NCBI GenBank assembly: GCA_014534235.1
Contig: JACVRW010000002.1
Location: forward strand, 27,257 to 91,256
DNA length: 64,000 nucleotides
Direction of reading: 5' to 3'
DNA from: Thermoleophilaceae bacterium
GTDB lineage: Bacteria > Actinomycetota > Thermoleophilia > Solirubrobacterales > Thermoleophilaceae
In this document: positions 20,801 through 30,395 of the stretch, piece by piece
How positions within the stretch are numbered: position 1 is the stretch's first letter
Layout of the letters: the number at the start of each line of letters is the position of its first letter
Translations under genes and position numbers: made by a program
Notes under the pieces: generated by a model
Databases searched by the model: none
What the model was told of the DNA's origin: nothing
What the model saw: only the letters and a program-made list of their open reading frames with translations

Positions 20801-21376
20801 CTAAGGCGCCACGTTGCCGGGCATCTCCGTGTCCGTCTCCGTCTGAGTTTCGGCCTGGGTCTGCTCGAGCTGCTCGACCTGCTGCTCGATCCCGTCGAGC
20901 CGGCCGCTCAGGCCTTCCAGGCGGTCGGAGGCGGTCGCGGTCCGGGTCTCGACCTGCCTGAGGCGGTTGTCGAGGTCAGAGACGTCGTCCGACGTGGGTA
21001 GCTTGGCCACGCGCGCCTCGAGGTCGTCGATCCGGTCCTCGAGCGACCGCTGAGCGGCCCGGATCTGGTTGCCGCTCCGGGCGCTCAGCTTCTCTTCGTC
21101 GATGCGGTTGGCGATCACCAGCGCGATCACCGCGATGGCGGTTGCCGCTAGCGCCCAGACGCCCGTGACCACGAGCCAGCGGCGCAGGCTGCGTACGTCC
21201 TCGACCGTCGCCGGCGGGGGCACCTCCACGACCGGTCTCGGCTCGCGCGGCGGCTCCGCGGCTGCGGGTGGCGGCTCCGCGGCCGGTGGCTCGGCCGGCG
21301 GTTGCGCGCGGGTCGGGCCCTCCCCGGGTGGCGGGTTCGCGGGCGTGTCGGGCGGCCGGGCCGGTCCTTCGTGCAT
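20801..21376 (-). CDS. hypothetical Pro-rich, single-TM, coiled-coil protein
   Basis: MHEGPARPPDTPANPPPGEG...LRRWLVVTGVWALAATAIAVIALVIANRIDEEKLS...RLDGIEQQVEQLEQTQ; ATGA overlap with HNH gene. Confidence 0.6.
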   Translation of the reverse strand: MHEGPARPPDTPANPPPGEGPTRAQPPAEPPAAEPPPAAAEPPREPRPVVEVPPPATVEDVRSLRRWLVVTGVWALAATAIAVIALVIANRIDEEKLSARSGNQIRAAQRSLEDRIDDLEARVAKLPTSDDVSDLDNRLRQVETRTATASDRLEGLSGRLDGIEQQVEQLEQTQAETQTETDTEMPGNVAP

Positions 21377-21987
21377 CAAGCGGCCACGAGGTACTGCTCC
21401 CAGGCCTCTGGGATGCTGGGCGTGGCGACGTGGATGAAGACCGTCGGGTTCGGTGCCTTCGGCTTTCGGACAGGGAGCATGTTCACCTGCTGGGGGAGGT
21501 GATCGCCCTTGCGGCGATTGCACGGCGCACAGCACGTGACGATGTTGTCCCACGTGGATGTCCCGCCCTTCGAGCGCGGGACCACGTGGTCGACCGTCAG
21601 ATTGGCGCGCTCGTGCCCGCAGTACTGGCATGTCCAGCGGTCACGGGCGAACACCGCGCGCCGGGTGATCTTGCGGCGGTGGACGTTACGAGGCACGTGC
21701 ACGTAGGCGAGGAGGCGGATCACGACCGGGCGCGGCAGCGTCAGCGACTCCGCGTGCAGCGCCCAGTCGCCCTTCTCCAGGATCTCGGCGCGGTTCTTCA
21801 GGAGCAGGATGGCGGCGCGCCTGACCGTGCAGACGTTGATCGGCTCATACGACGCGTTGAGCACAAGGACCCGGCCGGACGAACCACCCCGCTGCGCAAC
21901 CCGGCCGGCCCCGGGCAGCGCAGCGGCAGGGCCTGGTTCCGAGTCACCCGCCTCGGCTGAGAAGGTGAGGTCCGCGCATGCTGCCAC
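21376..21987 (-). CDS. HNH endonuclease family protein
   Basis: VLVLNASYEPINVCTVRRAAILLLKNRAEIL...RWTCQYCGHERANLTVDHVVPRSKGGTSTWDNIVTCCAPCNRRKGD. Confidence 0.9.
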   Translation of the reverse strand: MAACADLTFSAEAGDSEPGPAAALPGAGRVAQRGGSSGRVLVLNASYEPINVCTVRRAAILLLKNRAEILEKGDWALHAESLTLPRPVVIRLLAYVHVPRNVHRRKITRRAVFARDRWTCQYCGHERANLTVDHVVPRSKGGTSTWDNIVTCCAPCNRRKGDHLPQQVNMLPVRKPKAPNPTVFIHVATPSIPEAWEQYLVAA

Positions 21988-22849
21988 GGTCGCGACCAGT
22001 GTAGCCAGAGGCCCCGCCGGTCGAGCCGTAGCAACCGAGGACCCGAATCGCCTCCACGCGCCCGCGCAGGGCCGCCAGGGCCTCGCTGACCGGAGGCCGC
22101 CCCTCCGCGCCCTCGAGATCGGCGAAGAACATGTAGTGCCCGAGTTGCGCTCTTCTGGGCCGCGACTCGATGCGGGTCAGGTTCACCCCGCGGTCGGAGA
22201 ACTCGCGCAGCACGCCCACGAGCCAACCGGGCGACCTATCCCCGCCGCCCCAGAACACGACCGATGTCTTGGCGTCGCGGCAGGGGTCGCTCACGGCGTC
22301 CGCGGGGGCGAGCCAGACGAATCGCGTGGCGTTGTCGGGGTGGTCTTCTACGTTCTCCGCCAGCACCACGCAGTCGTACAGGTCCGCCGCCAGCCTGGAG
22401 CCGAGCGCCACCGCCGGCTCGCGCCCACGCCGCACGGAGATCACGGCGTCGGCCGTGGAGGGTGCCACCACTCGCTCCGCGTGGGGGAGCCGCTCGCGCA
22501 GAAAGCGGGCGCACTGTGCCGCTGCCTGCGGGTGGGAGACCACCCGCGTCACGTCCTCGAGACGGAGACTGTGGGCGGCGACCAGGCAGTGGTGGATCGG
22601 GTGCACGACCTCGGCGGCGATACGCACCCGGTCGGCTTCGAGCGCGAGCGTGTCGAGCGTGACCGCCACCGCCCCCTCGAGTGCGTTCTCGATCGGCACG
22701 ACCGCCCGGTCGACGGCGCCGTCCTGGACGGCCATGACGGCGTCGCGGATCGTCGAATAGGGCACCTCCTCGACGTCGAACGGGGCCGACGTACGAAGGG
22801 CCTCCTCACTGTGGGTCCCGGCGGGCCCGAGGTACCCGACGCGCATCAA
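21944..22849 (-). CDS. pheA: prephenate dehydratase
   Basis: MRVGYLGPAGTHSEEAL...VVPIENALEGAVAVTLD...NLTRIESRPRRAQLGHYMFFADLEG. Confidence 0.93.
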   Translation of the reverse strand: MMRVGYLGPAGTHSEEALRTSAPFDVEEVPYSTIRDAVMAVQDGAVDRAVVPIENALEGAVAVTLDTLALEADRVRIAAEVVHPIHHCLVAAHSLRLEDVTRVVSHPQAAAQCARFLRERLPHAERVVAPSTADAVISVRRGREPAVALGSRLAADLYDCVVLAENVEDHPDNATRFVWLAPADAVSDPCRDAKTSVVFWGGGDRSPGWLVGVLREFSDRGVNLTRIESRPRRAQLGHYMFFADLEGAEGRPPVSEALAALRGRVEAIRVLGCYGSTGGASGYTGRDRGSMRGPHLLSRGG

Positions 22850-23358
22850 GCGTTGGTTGGCGAGGGCGCCATCGCGGTCTCGATGGCCTCTTGCTCCTCG
22901 GGCGAGAGCTCGAGCTCGGAGGTGCCCTCGCGCACGCGCTTGACGTAGACCCGCGCCTGATCGCGGTGCAGGATCGACGACACGACGACCCCGGTCCGAT
23001 GAGAGTCGAGCAGCGCCAGCGTGCTCGACTGCCGTCCGGACATCTCGTCATAAGCGTCGTACCGGATGACGGAGGTGTACGCCACGGAGGCCTCGATTCG
23101 GCGATCCGCGTCGTGCATCCGCTCGTCGAGCCGCGTGGCGGTCTCCTCCGCCCAGTCCCGCAGCCGGACGAATGCGTCCTGAAGCGACGCGGCGTGCTCT
23201 ACGAGGTCCGTCTTCGTGTTGCCCCCCAGCACCGCGCGCTGGGCCGTCCGCAGGCGTCGGAGCTTCACGCTCAGGACGATCAGCCAGAGGAGCGCGATCA
23301 GGGCCACCCCCGCGGCCGCGAGCGCGACGATCCCCTCTGTCGAGCTCAGCTCATCCAA
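22846..23358 (-). CDS. DUF4446 family protein
   Basis: N-terminal TM, then VRYDAYDEMSGRQSSTLALLD-type segment (SVIRYDAYDEMSGRQSSTLALLDSHRTGVVVSSI). Confidence 0.8.
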   Translation of the reverse strand: MDELSSTEGIVALAAAGVALIALLWLIVLSVKLRRLRTAQRAVLGGNTKTDLVEHAASLQDAFVRLRDWAEETATRLDERMHDADRRIEASVAYTSVIRYDAYDEMSGRQSSTLALLDSHRTGVVVSSILHRDQARVYVKRVREGTSELELSPEEQEAIETAMAPSPTNA

Positions 23359-23371
23359 GGCGCCAGCGTAC

Positions 23372-24370
23372 TTAGCTCGTGAAGATGACCGTGAACGTGC
23401 CGATGTTGTTGTCGGTCATGTCCTCACCCGGCACCGGCTCCACCTCGACCTCGATCGGCACGTTCTGGCCCGTCGGCGGGTTCTCGTCGAGCGGTATCGA
23501 CACGGTCTGTGTCTCTCCCGCGGCGATCTCGTCGATCGTCTCCTCCGCGGTGAACGCATCGCCGCCCTCACCCACGGTCGCACGGACGTTTACGTCCGTC
23601 TCCGTGCTCTCTCCCTGGTTGGAGACCTGGACCTCGAACGTGAGGTCACCGGTGACCGGCACGGTGGCGGAGCCGCCCGGGAGGAGCGCCACGCCGCCCA
23701 GGGTGACGGTGCCGAGTCCGTTCCCGTGCAGCCCGGGAGTGGCCTCCTGGTCGGCGTCTCCGCCGCCCCGGATGCCCGCTATCTCGTCGGCGACGAAGCT
23801 CGGCGACAGCCACTCCGGGTCCGGGATGAACGAGCTCTCCACGGGCTCCTCCGCGGCGACCTCCTCCTCGGCGAGGGCGTTCTCGAGCGCGGGCACGTAG
23901 CGGCCGGCATAGATTACGTCGCTCGCCGAGAACACCCGCATCATCTGCCAGACGCGATTCGCGCCCTCGCGGCGCTCCTGGTCCGCCAGCGCGCGCGGTA
24001 CGGCGTCCGCCACGCCGGCGATGCCGTCCCGGCGCAGCTCCAGGGTCTCCACCAGGTAGCGCTGCGCGGTGGAGAGCTCGTCCGGGACATCCAGGTCGCG
24101 AGCCTGGTCCACCAGGCCGCTCGACGCCACGCGCTCCCCGTTCAGAGCGTTCTCCGTGTTTACGGCCTGATCCTGGCCACCGGGCGCCTGCAGCACCCGG
24201 AAGAGACGCCGACCTCCCGAGTTCGACTGCCGCACCAGCTCGTTGGCCTCGGTCACGTAGTCCTGCATCGCCTCTTCCTGGCGGGCGTTCAGGCAGCCCC
24301 GGATCCCGAGGACGAGCAGGACCAGGACGACCAGCGCGGCGACGACGGCCAAGGTCCTGCGGACCATCAC
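23372..24370 (-). CDS. hypothetical membrane-anchored protein with C-terminal CARDB-like beta domain
   Basis: N-terminal TM MVRRTLAVVAALVVLVLLVLGIRGC; C-terminal LTFEVQVSNQGESTETDVNVRATV...DNNIGTFTVIF. Confidence 0.6.
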   Translation of the reverse strand: MMVRRTLAVVAALVVLVLLVLGIRGCLNARQEEAMQDYVTEANELVRQSNSGGRRLFRVLQAPGGQDQAVNTENALNGERVASSGLVDQARDLDVPDELSTAQRYLVETLELRRDGIAGVADAVPRALADQERREGANRVWQMMRVFSASDVIYAGRYVPALENALAEEEVAAEEPVESSFIPDPEWLSPSFVADEIAGIRGGGDADQEATPGLHGNGLGTVTLGGVALLPGGSATVPVTGDLTFEVQVSNQGESTETDVNVRATVGEGGDAFTAEETIDEIAAGETQTVSIPLDENPPTGQNVPIEVEVEPVPGEDMTDNNIGTFTVIFTS

Positions 24371-24534
24371 CGTCTGGCGGTCGACGGTCTGGCTATCCCG
24401 CGGCCGGCGTCTGCGGCGGCGGACGGGCTCGTCCGGTTCGTCGAGGAAGGACAGCAGAATCGCTCCTGGCGCTTGGGTGAGAGTATGAACGGCGGGCAGG
24501 ACGCGCTCACCGCGGCCCGAAAACGAAACCCGGA

Positions 24535-26406
24535 ATGAAACGCTTCGAGACCAGCGTCGGCGAGGAGCCCAGCACCCTGCCGCTCGGCAGCTGTGACCCT
24601 AGCGAAGGGCCACCCGGCGCTGCGGGATCACGTCTGGCTCTCGGCCGGTACCGGCTGGATCGGCCCCTCGGCGCGGGCGGCTTCGGGGTGGTCTGGCTGG
24701 GCTGGGACGAGAGGCTCGAGCGCGAGGTCGCGGTCAAGGCAATTCCAAACGAGGGGCAGGCCGGCCAGCGCGTGGAGCGTGAGGCGAGGGCGGCTGCGCG
24801 CCTCAATCACCCGGGAATCGTCGGCATCTACGAGCTGGCCTCGGATGCGCATGACGTCTATCTGGTCTCCGAGCTGGTTCGGGGCCGAACTCTGGCCGAG
24901 CTGGAGCGCGCGGGGGCGATCTCGGACCGCGACGTCGCCCGGATCGGAGTGGCGCTCTGCGACGCGCTCGAGCACGCCCATGCCCGCGGCGTCATCCACC
25001 GCGACGTCAAGCCCCAGAACGTAATGGTGGTTGCAGACCCAGCCGCCGGGGCGGGATTCGCGAAGCTGACCGACTTCGGCGTTGCCCACATTCGCGCCGG
25101 GGAGACGCTGACGCGGACGGGCGACGTGGTGGGCACGCTCGCGTACATGCCGCCGGAGCAGGCGGACGGGGAGCGCGTCACCCCCGCGTGCGACGTCTAC
25201 TCCCTGGGACTCACGCTGTACGAGGCGTGGACAGGCACGAACCCGGTCCGCGCAAACGGGCCGGCGGCCACGGCTCGACGACTCGGGCGGCCCCTCCCTT
25301 CCCTGGCGGCCGCGCGGCGCGATCTCTCGCTCGAGCTGTGCGACGGGATCGACGCGGCGCTCGATTCCGACCCGGCTCGCCGGCCGACCCTCGGGCGGTT
25401 GCGCGCCGCGCTCCGGGCCGCCGAGTCCGAGCTGGCCGATGAAGGCGGTCTCGCCGAGCCCGCCACGCGGCGGCGGGTCGGCCTGCCAAAGACCGAGCAG
25501 CGCGGCCTACTGCGGCGGCGCAGGGTCGCCGTGCCCGCCGGCGTCGCCGGGAGCGAGGACCCGTACCCCGCGCCGGCGGCCCCTCTGCGGCTCCTCCAGC
25601 GGATCGGCGCCGGAGCGCTGGGCGGCGCGCTCGTGCTGGCCGCGCTGAACGCGCTGGGGCCCGAGCCGCCGTTCTCGTCGCCCGCGGCGGCCGGCCTCGC
25701 CGCGCTTGCGATCTCGCTGATGCCGCGCATCGGCTGGCTCCTCGGGGTGGCCGGCGTATGCCTCTGGCTCGCGTCACCGGAGGCGGGTCGCCAGGGCACC
25801 GCCCTCGTGGTGGCCGCGGCCGCCGCGCCGGTGCCGTTCCTGTTGCCCAGGGCCGGCCTGCTCTGGTCGCTGCCGGTCCTGGCCCCGCTCCTCGGGACGA
25901 TCGCACTCGCGCCGGCGTTCCTCGGCGTGGCCGCGCTGGCCGGGACCTCGTGGCGGCGGACCGGGCTCGCGGCGGCCGGCTTGCTCTGGATCGCCGTGGC
26001 AGAGGCGCTCACCGGGGAGGCTCTGCTCTTCGGCTCGCCGACCGGGACGCTGCCCCGCGGAGCGTGGGAGGGATCGGTCACGGGCGCGGCCTCGAGTGCC
26101 CTCGAGCCGCTCCTGACGACGCCCGCGCTGGTGCTGCTGGCGGTCTGGGCGGCGTTCGCGGCAACGTTGCCGCTCGCGATCCACGGTCGCTGGATCACCC
26201 TCGACCTGATCGGCGCCGGACTGTGGACCGCGGGGTTCATCACAGCGCACTTTGCGGTCGGCGACATGCTGGCCGGCGACGTCCCGCTCGAGCAGGCCCG
26301 AGGAGCCGTGGCGGGCGCGGTGGGGGCGGCTCTCGTGGCGTTTTCGGTGTCCCGGGTGTCCGCGCCGGCGCAGGGGTGGCGGGCGCCGCGAGTCACGACC
26401 GCATAG
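24535..26406 (+). CDS. serine/threonine protein kinase with multi-TM C-terminal region
   Basis: GRYRLDRPLGAGGFGVVWLG, GVIHRDVKPQNVMV, KLTDFGVAH; several hydrophobic helices after residue ~350. Confidence 0.88.
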   Translation: MKRFETSVGEEPSTLPLGSCDPSEGPPGAAGSRLALGRYRLDRPLGAGGFGVVWLGWDERLEREVAVKAIPNEGQAGQRVEREARAAARLNHPGIVGIYELASDAHDVYLVSELVRGRTLAELERAGAISDRDVARIGVALCDALEHAHARGVIHRDVKPQNVMVVADPAAGAGFAKLTDFGVAHIRAGETLTRTGDVVGTLAYMPPEQADGERVTPACDVYSLGLTLYEAWTGTNPVRANGPAATARRLGRPLPSLAAARRDLSLELCDGIDAALDSDPARRPTLGRLRAALRAAESELADEGGLAEPATRRRVGLPKTEQRGLLRRRRVAVPAGVAGSEDPYPAPAAPLRLLQRIGAGALGGALVLAALNALGPEPPFSSPAAAGLAALAISLMPRIGWLLGVAGVCLWLASPEAGRQGTALVVAAAAAPVPFLLPRAGLLWSLPVLAPLLGTIALAPAFLGVAALAGTSWRRTGLAAAGLLWIAVAEALTGEALLFGSPTGTLPRGAWEGSVTGAASSALEPLLTTPALVLLAVWAAFAATLPLAIHGRWITLDLIGAGLWTAGFITAHFAVGDMLAGDVPLEQARGAVAGAVGAALVAFSVSRVSAPAQGWRAPRVTTA

Positions 26407-26422
26407 GACTACCCTGCGAGCA

Positions 26423-27187
26423 ATGAGCATGCTGCGCAACCTGGAGGCAAAGCTCGGCGGCCTCGTCGAGGGTGCCTTCGGGCGCGCGTTCAAGACCAAC
26501 GTGCAGCCGGTGGAGCTGGCAAACAAGCTCGCAAAGGAGATGGAGGACAACCAGATGGTCTCCGTCTCCCGCGTCTACGTCCCGAACCACTACCGGGTGT
26601 TCCTGTCGCCCGATGATCGCGCGCAGTTCTCGAGCTACGAGCCCGCGCTCCGGAAGGAGCTGTCGGACTACCTGCTGGAGCACGCCCGCCAGGAGGGATT
26701 CGCGCTCACGAGCCGGCCGCAGGTGGAGTTGCACACCGACGAGCGCCTCGAGCTCGGGGAGTTCGGGATCCAGGCACAGCTGCTCTCTCCGCCCGAGGAA
26801 GAGGAGCCGGGCGCGCGGGCGGAGGTTGCCCCGTCGGTCGGCGACTTTGGGCACACCATGGTGTACTCGCCGGACCGCGAAGCCCGCCGGCTCGAGCCCG
26901 CCGTCGACCGGCGCCAAGCGTTCCTGGTCGGGGACGATCGCCGCAACCTCCTGACCGGCAACCGGACCGTCATCGGTCGTAGCCGCGATTGCGACGTCGT
27001 CATCCCGGATCCGAACGTGTCGCGCCGCCACGCCGAGGTGCGCCGCGGCGACGACGGCTGGTGGGTGGTCGATCTGGACTCCACGAACGGGGTGAAGGTG
27101 AATGGACGCCGTGTGGACGAGGCTTCGCTGCGGCCCGGCGATCGCATCAGAATCGGCGTGACGGATCTGACCTTCGAGCTCGAGTAG
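26423..27187 (+). CDS. fhaA: FhaA-like protein (DUF3662 + FHA)
   Basis: MSMLRNLEAKLGGLVEGAFGRAFKTNVQPVELANKLAKEMEDN...TVIGRSRDCDVVIPDPNVSRRHAEV. Confidence 0.9.
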   Translation: MSMLRNLEAKLGGLVEGAFGRAFKTNVQPVELANKLAKEMEDNQMVSVSRVYVPNHYRVFLSPDDRAQFSSYEPALRKELSDYLLEHARQEGFALTSRPQVELHTDERLELGEFGIQAQLLSPPEEEEPGARAEVAPSVGDFGHTMVYSPDREARRLEPAVDRRQAFLVGDDRRNLLTGNRTVIGRSRDCDVVIPDPNVSRRHAEVRRGDDGWWVVDLDSTNGVKVNGRRVDEASLRPGDRIRIGVTDLTFELE

Positions 27188-27194
27188 GCACCGC

Positions 27195-27677
27195 GTGGAC
27201 GAGCCGCTCGCGGTCGCGCTCAAGTTCGGCTTCCTCGCCGTCCTCTACCTCTTCCTCCTCTGGGTCGCGCGCAGCGCGATGCGCGACCTGCGCCGGTACG
27301 AGGCTGGGTCGCCGGCGGCGGAGCCGGTCGAGGCGCCAAACCCGGCGAGGGGCCGCAACGGGGGTCCCGACCCGCGCGCGGGAGCACGGCCACGGCTCGA
27401 GGTGGTCGCCGCGTTGGGCCGCGACCCCGGAACGACGTTCGACGTGAGCGAGGGCGCGACCCTTGGCCGCTCGAACGGGGCGGACATCAGGATCGACGAT
27501 CCCTACGCGTCGTCCGCCCACGCGCGAATCTTCGCGCGAGGGGGCTTCATGTACGTGGAGGACATGGGTTCGACGAACGGCACCTACCTGAACGGGCGAC
27601 AGCTGCGGGAACCCGAGCGTCTGAAGAGAGCGGACGTGATCCGGATCGGCGACAGCGAGTATCGCTACGAGGAGTAG
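27195..27677 (+). CDS. fhaB: FhaB-like FHA-domain protein
   Basis: N-terminal TM, C-terminal ATLGRSNGADIRIDDPYASSAHARIF...GSTNGTYLNG. Confidence 0.88.
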   Translation: MDEPLAVALKFGFLAVLYLFLLWVARSAMRDLRRYEAGSPAAEPVEAPNPARGRNGGPDPRAGARPRLEVVAALGRDPGTTFDVSEGATLGRSNGADIRIDDPYASSAHARIFARGGFMYVEDMGSTNGTYLNGRQLREPERLKRADVIRIGDSEYRYEE

Positions 27678-27679
27678 CC

Positions 27680-28948
27680 GTGCTGCGGATCGTCGAGCAG
27701 GCGTGGAGGAGCGACGTGGGGCGCCAGCGCGACGTGAACGAGGACGATCTCGTCGTTCGTGCGCCGTTCTTCGCGGTCGCCGACGGCATGGGCGGCGCCA
27801 AGGCCGGCGAGGTCGCCTCGGCGATCGCCACCCGCGCGTTCGACGGCGAGGCCGACTCTGGCGAGCCCGCCCAGGCGCAGCTGACCCGCATCCTGCGCGA
27901 GGCGAACCGGCGGATCTACGAGCTGGCCGTGAGGGACGCGTCCCGCCGCGGGATGGGCACGACCCTGACTGCCGCCAAGGTCCACGGGGATGAGATCACC
28001 CTCGCCCACGTGGGCGACAGCCGCGCCTACGTCCTCCGCCGCGGCGAGCTCGAGCAGCTGACCACCGACCACTCGCTCGTAGCCGAGCTCGAGCGCAGCG
28101 GCCAGATCTCCCCCGAGGCGGCCGAGCATCATCCGCAGCGCTCGATCATCACGCGAGCACTGGGCCCGGAGCCGGACGTCGAGGTGGACACGTACACCGT
28201 CGCCGGCCGCGACGGCGACGTGTTCCTGCTCTGCTCCGACGGGCTCACGTCGATGGTCTCGGATGAGGAGGTCGCCTCCATCCTCCGCTCGGTCGACTCG
28301 CTCGAGGACACCGCCGAGGCGCTCGTACGGGCCGCGAACCAGGGCGGGGGTAGGGACAACATCACCGTCGTGCTCTTCCGGTTGGGGGCGGACGTGACGG
28401 CGGGCGCCGACGACGCCGAGACGATGGCCGGTGGCCTCCGAGCAGAGGACGTGCGGGCGGCCGCCGCCGACGCGCCGACTCCCGCTCGGGCCGGCGTGGC
28501 GGGCTCACCGGTGGCCTCTGGATTGCGTGACGGCCCGGCCGACGCCACGGCCGTGAGAGGAGCCGAGCGGCGCTCCGCGCGCGCTCCTCGGCGCCGTCGG
28601 CGCCGCGTCCGAGCGGCGGCCCGGGTCGTCGTCGGGCTCGGCCTGGTGGCGGCCGCGATCGGCGGCCTCTACGCCCTCAGCCGGCACGTCTACTTCGTGG
28701 GCACGAACGACGCCGGTCTCGTCACGCTCTACCGCGGGCTCCCCTACGAGCTGCCGTTCGGCGTGGACCTCTATCGGGAGGAGTACGCAAGCGGCGTTCC
28801 AGCCAGGGCGATCCCGGCGAGCCGCCGCGAGCACGTCCTCGACCACGAGTGGCGGAGCCGCGAGGATGCCGCCGACCTGGTTCGAGCCCTCGAGCGGGGT
28901 GAGCTCGACGGAGGGGCCGGCTCCCGGACGCGCGAGGCGTCGCCCTGA
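27680..28948 (+). CDS. PP2C-family protein phosphatase (PstP-like)
   Basis: SDVGRQRDVNEDDLVVRAPFFAVADGMGGAKAGEVAS, MGTTLTAAKVHGDEITLAHVGDSRAYVLR, C-terminal TM. Confidence 0.92.
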   Translation: MLRIVEQAWRSDVGRQRDVNEDDLVVRAPFFAVADGMGGAKAGEVASAIATRAFDGEADSGEPAQAQLTRILREANRRIYELAVRDASRRGMGTTLTAAKVHGDEITLAHVGDSRAYVLRRGELEQLTTDHSLVAELERSGQISPEAAEHHPQRSIITRALGPEPDVEVDTYTVAGRDGDVFLLCSDGLTSMVSDEEVASILRSVDSLEDTAEALVRAANQGGGRDNITVVLFRLGADVTAGADDAETMAGGLRAEDVRAAAADAPTPARAGVAGSPVASGLRDGPADATAVRGAERRSARAPRRRRRRVRAAARVVVGLGLVAAAIGGLYALSRHVYFVGTNDAGLVTLYRGLPYELPFGVDLYREEYASGVPARAIPASRREHVLDHEWRSREDAADLVRALERGELDGGAGSRTREASP

Positions 28949-30390
28949 TGTCCGCGCGCACCCGCGAGCTGTTCGGTCTCCTGCCCGTCTCGCTGCTCGT
29001 CGCCGCCGGGTTCGCGGCCGTGCTTGCCACTCGGACACAGGACGTGTCGAACGCCACGCTCACCTACGGCGCGGTGTTCCTTGCGCTGTGCGTGTTCGCC
29101 CATCTCTTCATCCGCGCACGGCTGCCGGATGCCGACCCGTACATGTTCCCGCTCGCGGCGCTGCTGGCCGCGGTCGGGCTCGTGCTGATCTATCGGATCG
29201 ACGCCGACCTCGCCCGCGAGCAGGCACAGTGGTTCGTGGTCGGCCTCCTGTTCTTCTGCGGCACGATCCTGCTGCTCCGCGACCACCACGTCCTCGAGCG
29301 CTACCGATACACGATCGCGGCCGCTTCGATCGCACTGCTAGCGATGCCGCGCCTGCCGGGCATCGGGGCGCAGGTAAACGGGGCCTTCCTCGCCATCAAG
29401 CTCGGGCCGATCCAGTTCCAGCCGGCCGAGTTCGCGAAGCTCGGGATCATCATCTTCCTCGCGAGCTACCTGCGCGAGACGGGCGACATCCTGGTCCGGC
29501 CCCGGCTGCGCCCGCTCCGGTTCCAGCGCGGGCTGCTGCTCTACGGCCTGCCCGCCGCGCTCACGGTGGTCGCCATCCTCGTGCTCGAGCTCGGCGTGGC
29601 CGGCTCGGTGCTCCTTGCGGCGTTCGTGGCCTCGCTCGTGGCGGTGCTCCGCGAGCGCCCGTCTCCGAAGCACTTCGGGCCGCTGCTCCTCGTATGGGGG
29701 CTCGCCATGCTGATGCTGATCGTCATTCGCGACCTCGGGAGCTCGCTGATGTTCTTCGGCGGGTTCCTCGCCTTGCTCTACGCGGCCACCGGTCGGCTGT
29801 CGCTCGTGGCGGCGGGGACCACGATGTTCCTCGGCGGCTCCGTGATCGTCGCGAGCAACGTCGCCCACGTGAAGGAGCGGGTGGACGTCTGGCTCGATCC
29901 CTTCAAGCGGGGGGTGGTCGACAGGGAGGGCTATCAGATCGCCCAGTCCCTGTTCGCGCAGGCGGACGGTGGGCTGTTCGGCCAGGGGTTCGGGCAGGCG
30001 CTCCTCGAGCTGCCCGGGGGCGGGACGATCCTTCCCACTCCCCAGACCGACCTCATCTACGCCGTGCTTACGAACGAGGCGGGCCTCTTCGGCGCGGTCG
30101 GCGTGATCGGCGCCTACCTCTTGTTCGCCTTTCGCGGGTTCAAGACCGCGATGCTCGCCCGCGACGGCTTCTCGAAGCTGCTGACGGTGGGGCTGACCGC
30201 CGTGTTCGCGCTGCAGGTGTTCGTGATCGTGGGCGGTGTTACGCGGGTTATCCCGCTGACCGGCGTCACGCTCCCGTTCGTCTCCTACGGAGGCAGCTCG
30301 ATCGTCGCGAACATGGTGCTGCTGGCGCTCATCCTGATCGTCTCGGACCATGCGCGCTCCGAGCGGATCAGACGGGGAGGACTGGTATAG
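28948..30390 (+). CDS. FtsW/RodA/SpoVE family glycosyltransferase
   Basis: Multi-TM; IKLGPIQFQPAEFAKLGIIIFLASYL, GVTLPFVSYGGSSIVANM. Confidence 0.92.
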   Translation: MSARTRELFGLLPVSLLVAAGFAAVLATRTQDVSNATLTYGAVFLALCVFAHLFIRARLPDADPYMFPLAALLAAVGLVLIYRIDADLAREQAQWFVVGLLFFCGTILLLRDHHVLERYRYTIAAASIALLAMPRLPGIGAQVNGAFLAIKLGPIQFQPAEFAKLGIIIFLASYLRETGDILVRPRLRPLRFQRGLLLYGLPAALTVVAILVLELGVAGSVLLAAFVASLVAVLRERPSPKHFGPLLLVWGLAMLMLIVIRDLGSSLMFFGGFLALLYAATGRLSLVAAGTTMFLGGSVIVASNVAHVKERVDVWLDPFKRGVVDREGYQIAQSLFAQADGGLFGQGFGQALLELPGGGTILPTPQTDLIYAVLTNEAGLFGAVGVIGAYLLFAFRGFKTAMLARDGFSKLLTVGLTAVFALQVFVIVGGVTRVIPLTGVTLPFVSYGGSSIVANMVLLALILIVSDHARSERIRRGGLV

Positions 30391-30395
30391 GGCCG

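Noticed and set aside
20436-20804. 122-aa plus ORF after gyrA
   Set aside because: Arg/Gly/Pro-rich without recognisable domains; it runs through the hairpins and is probably non-coding.
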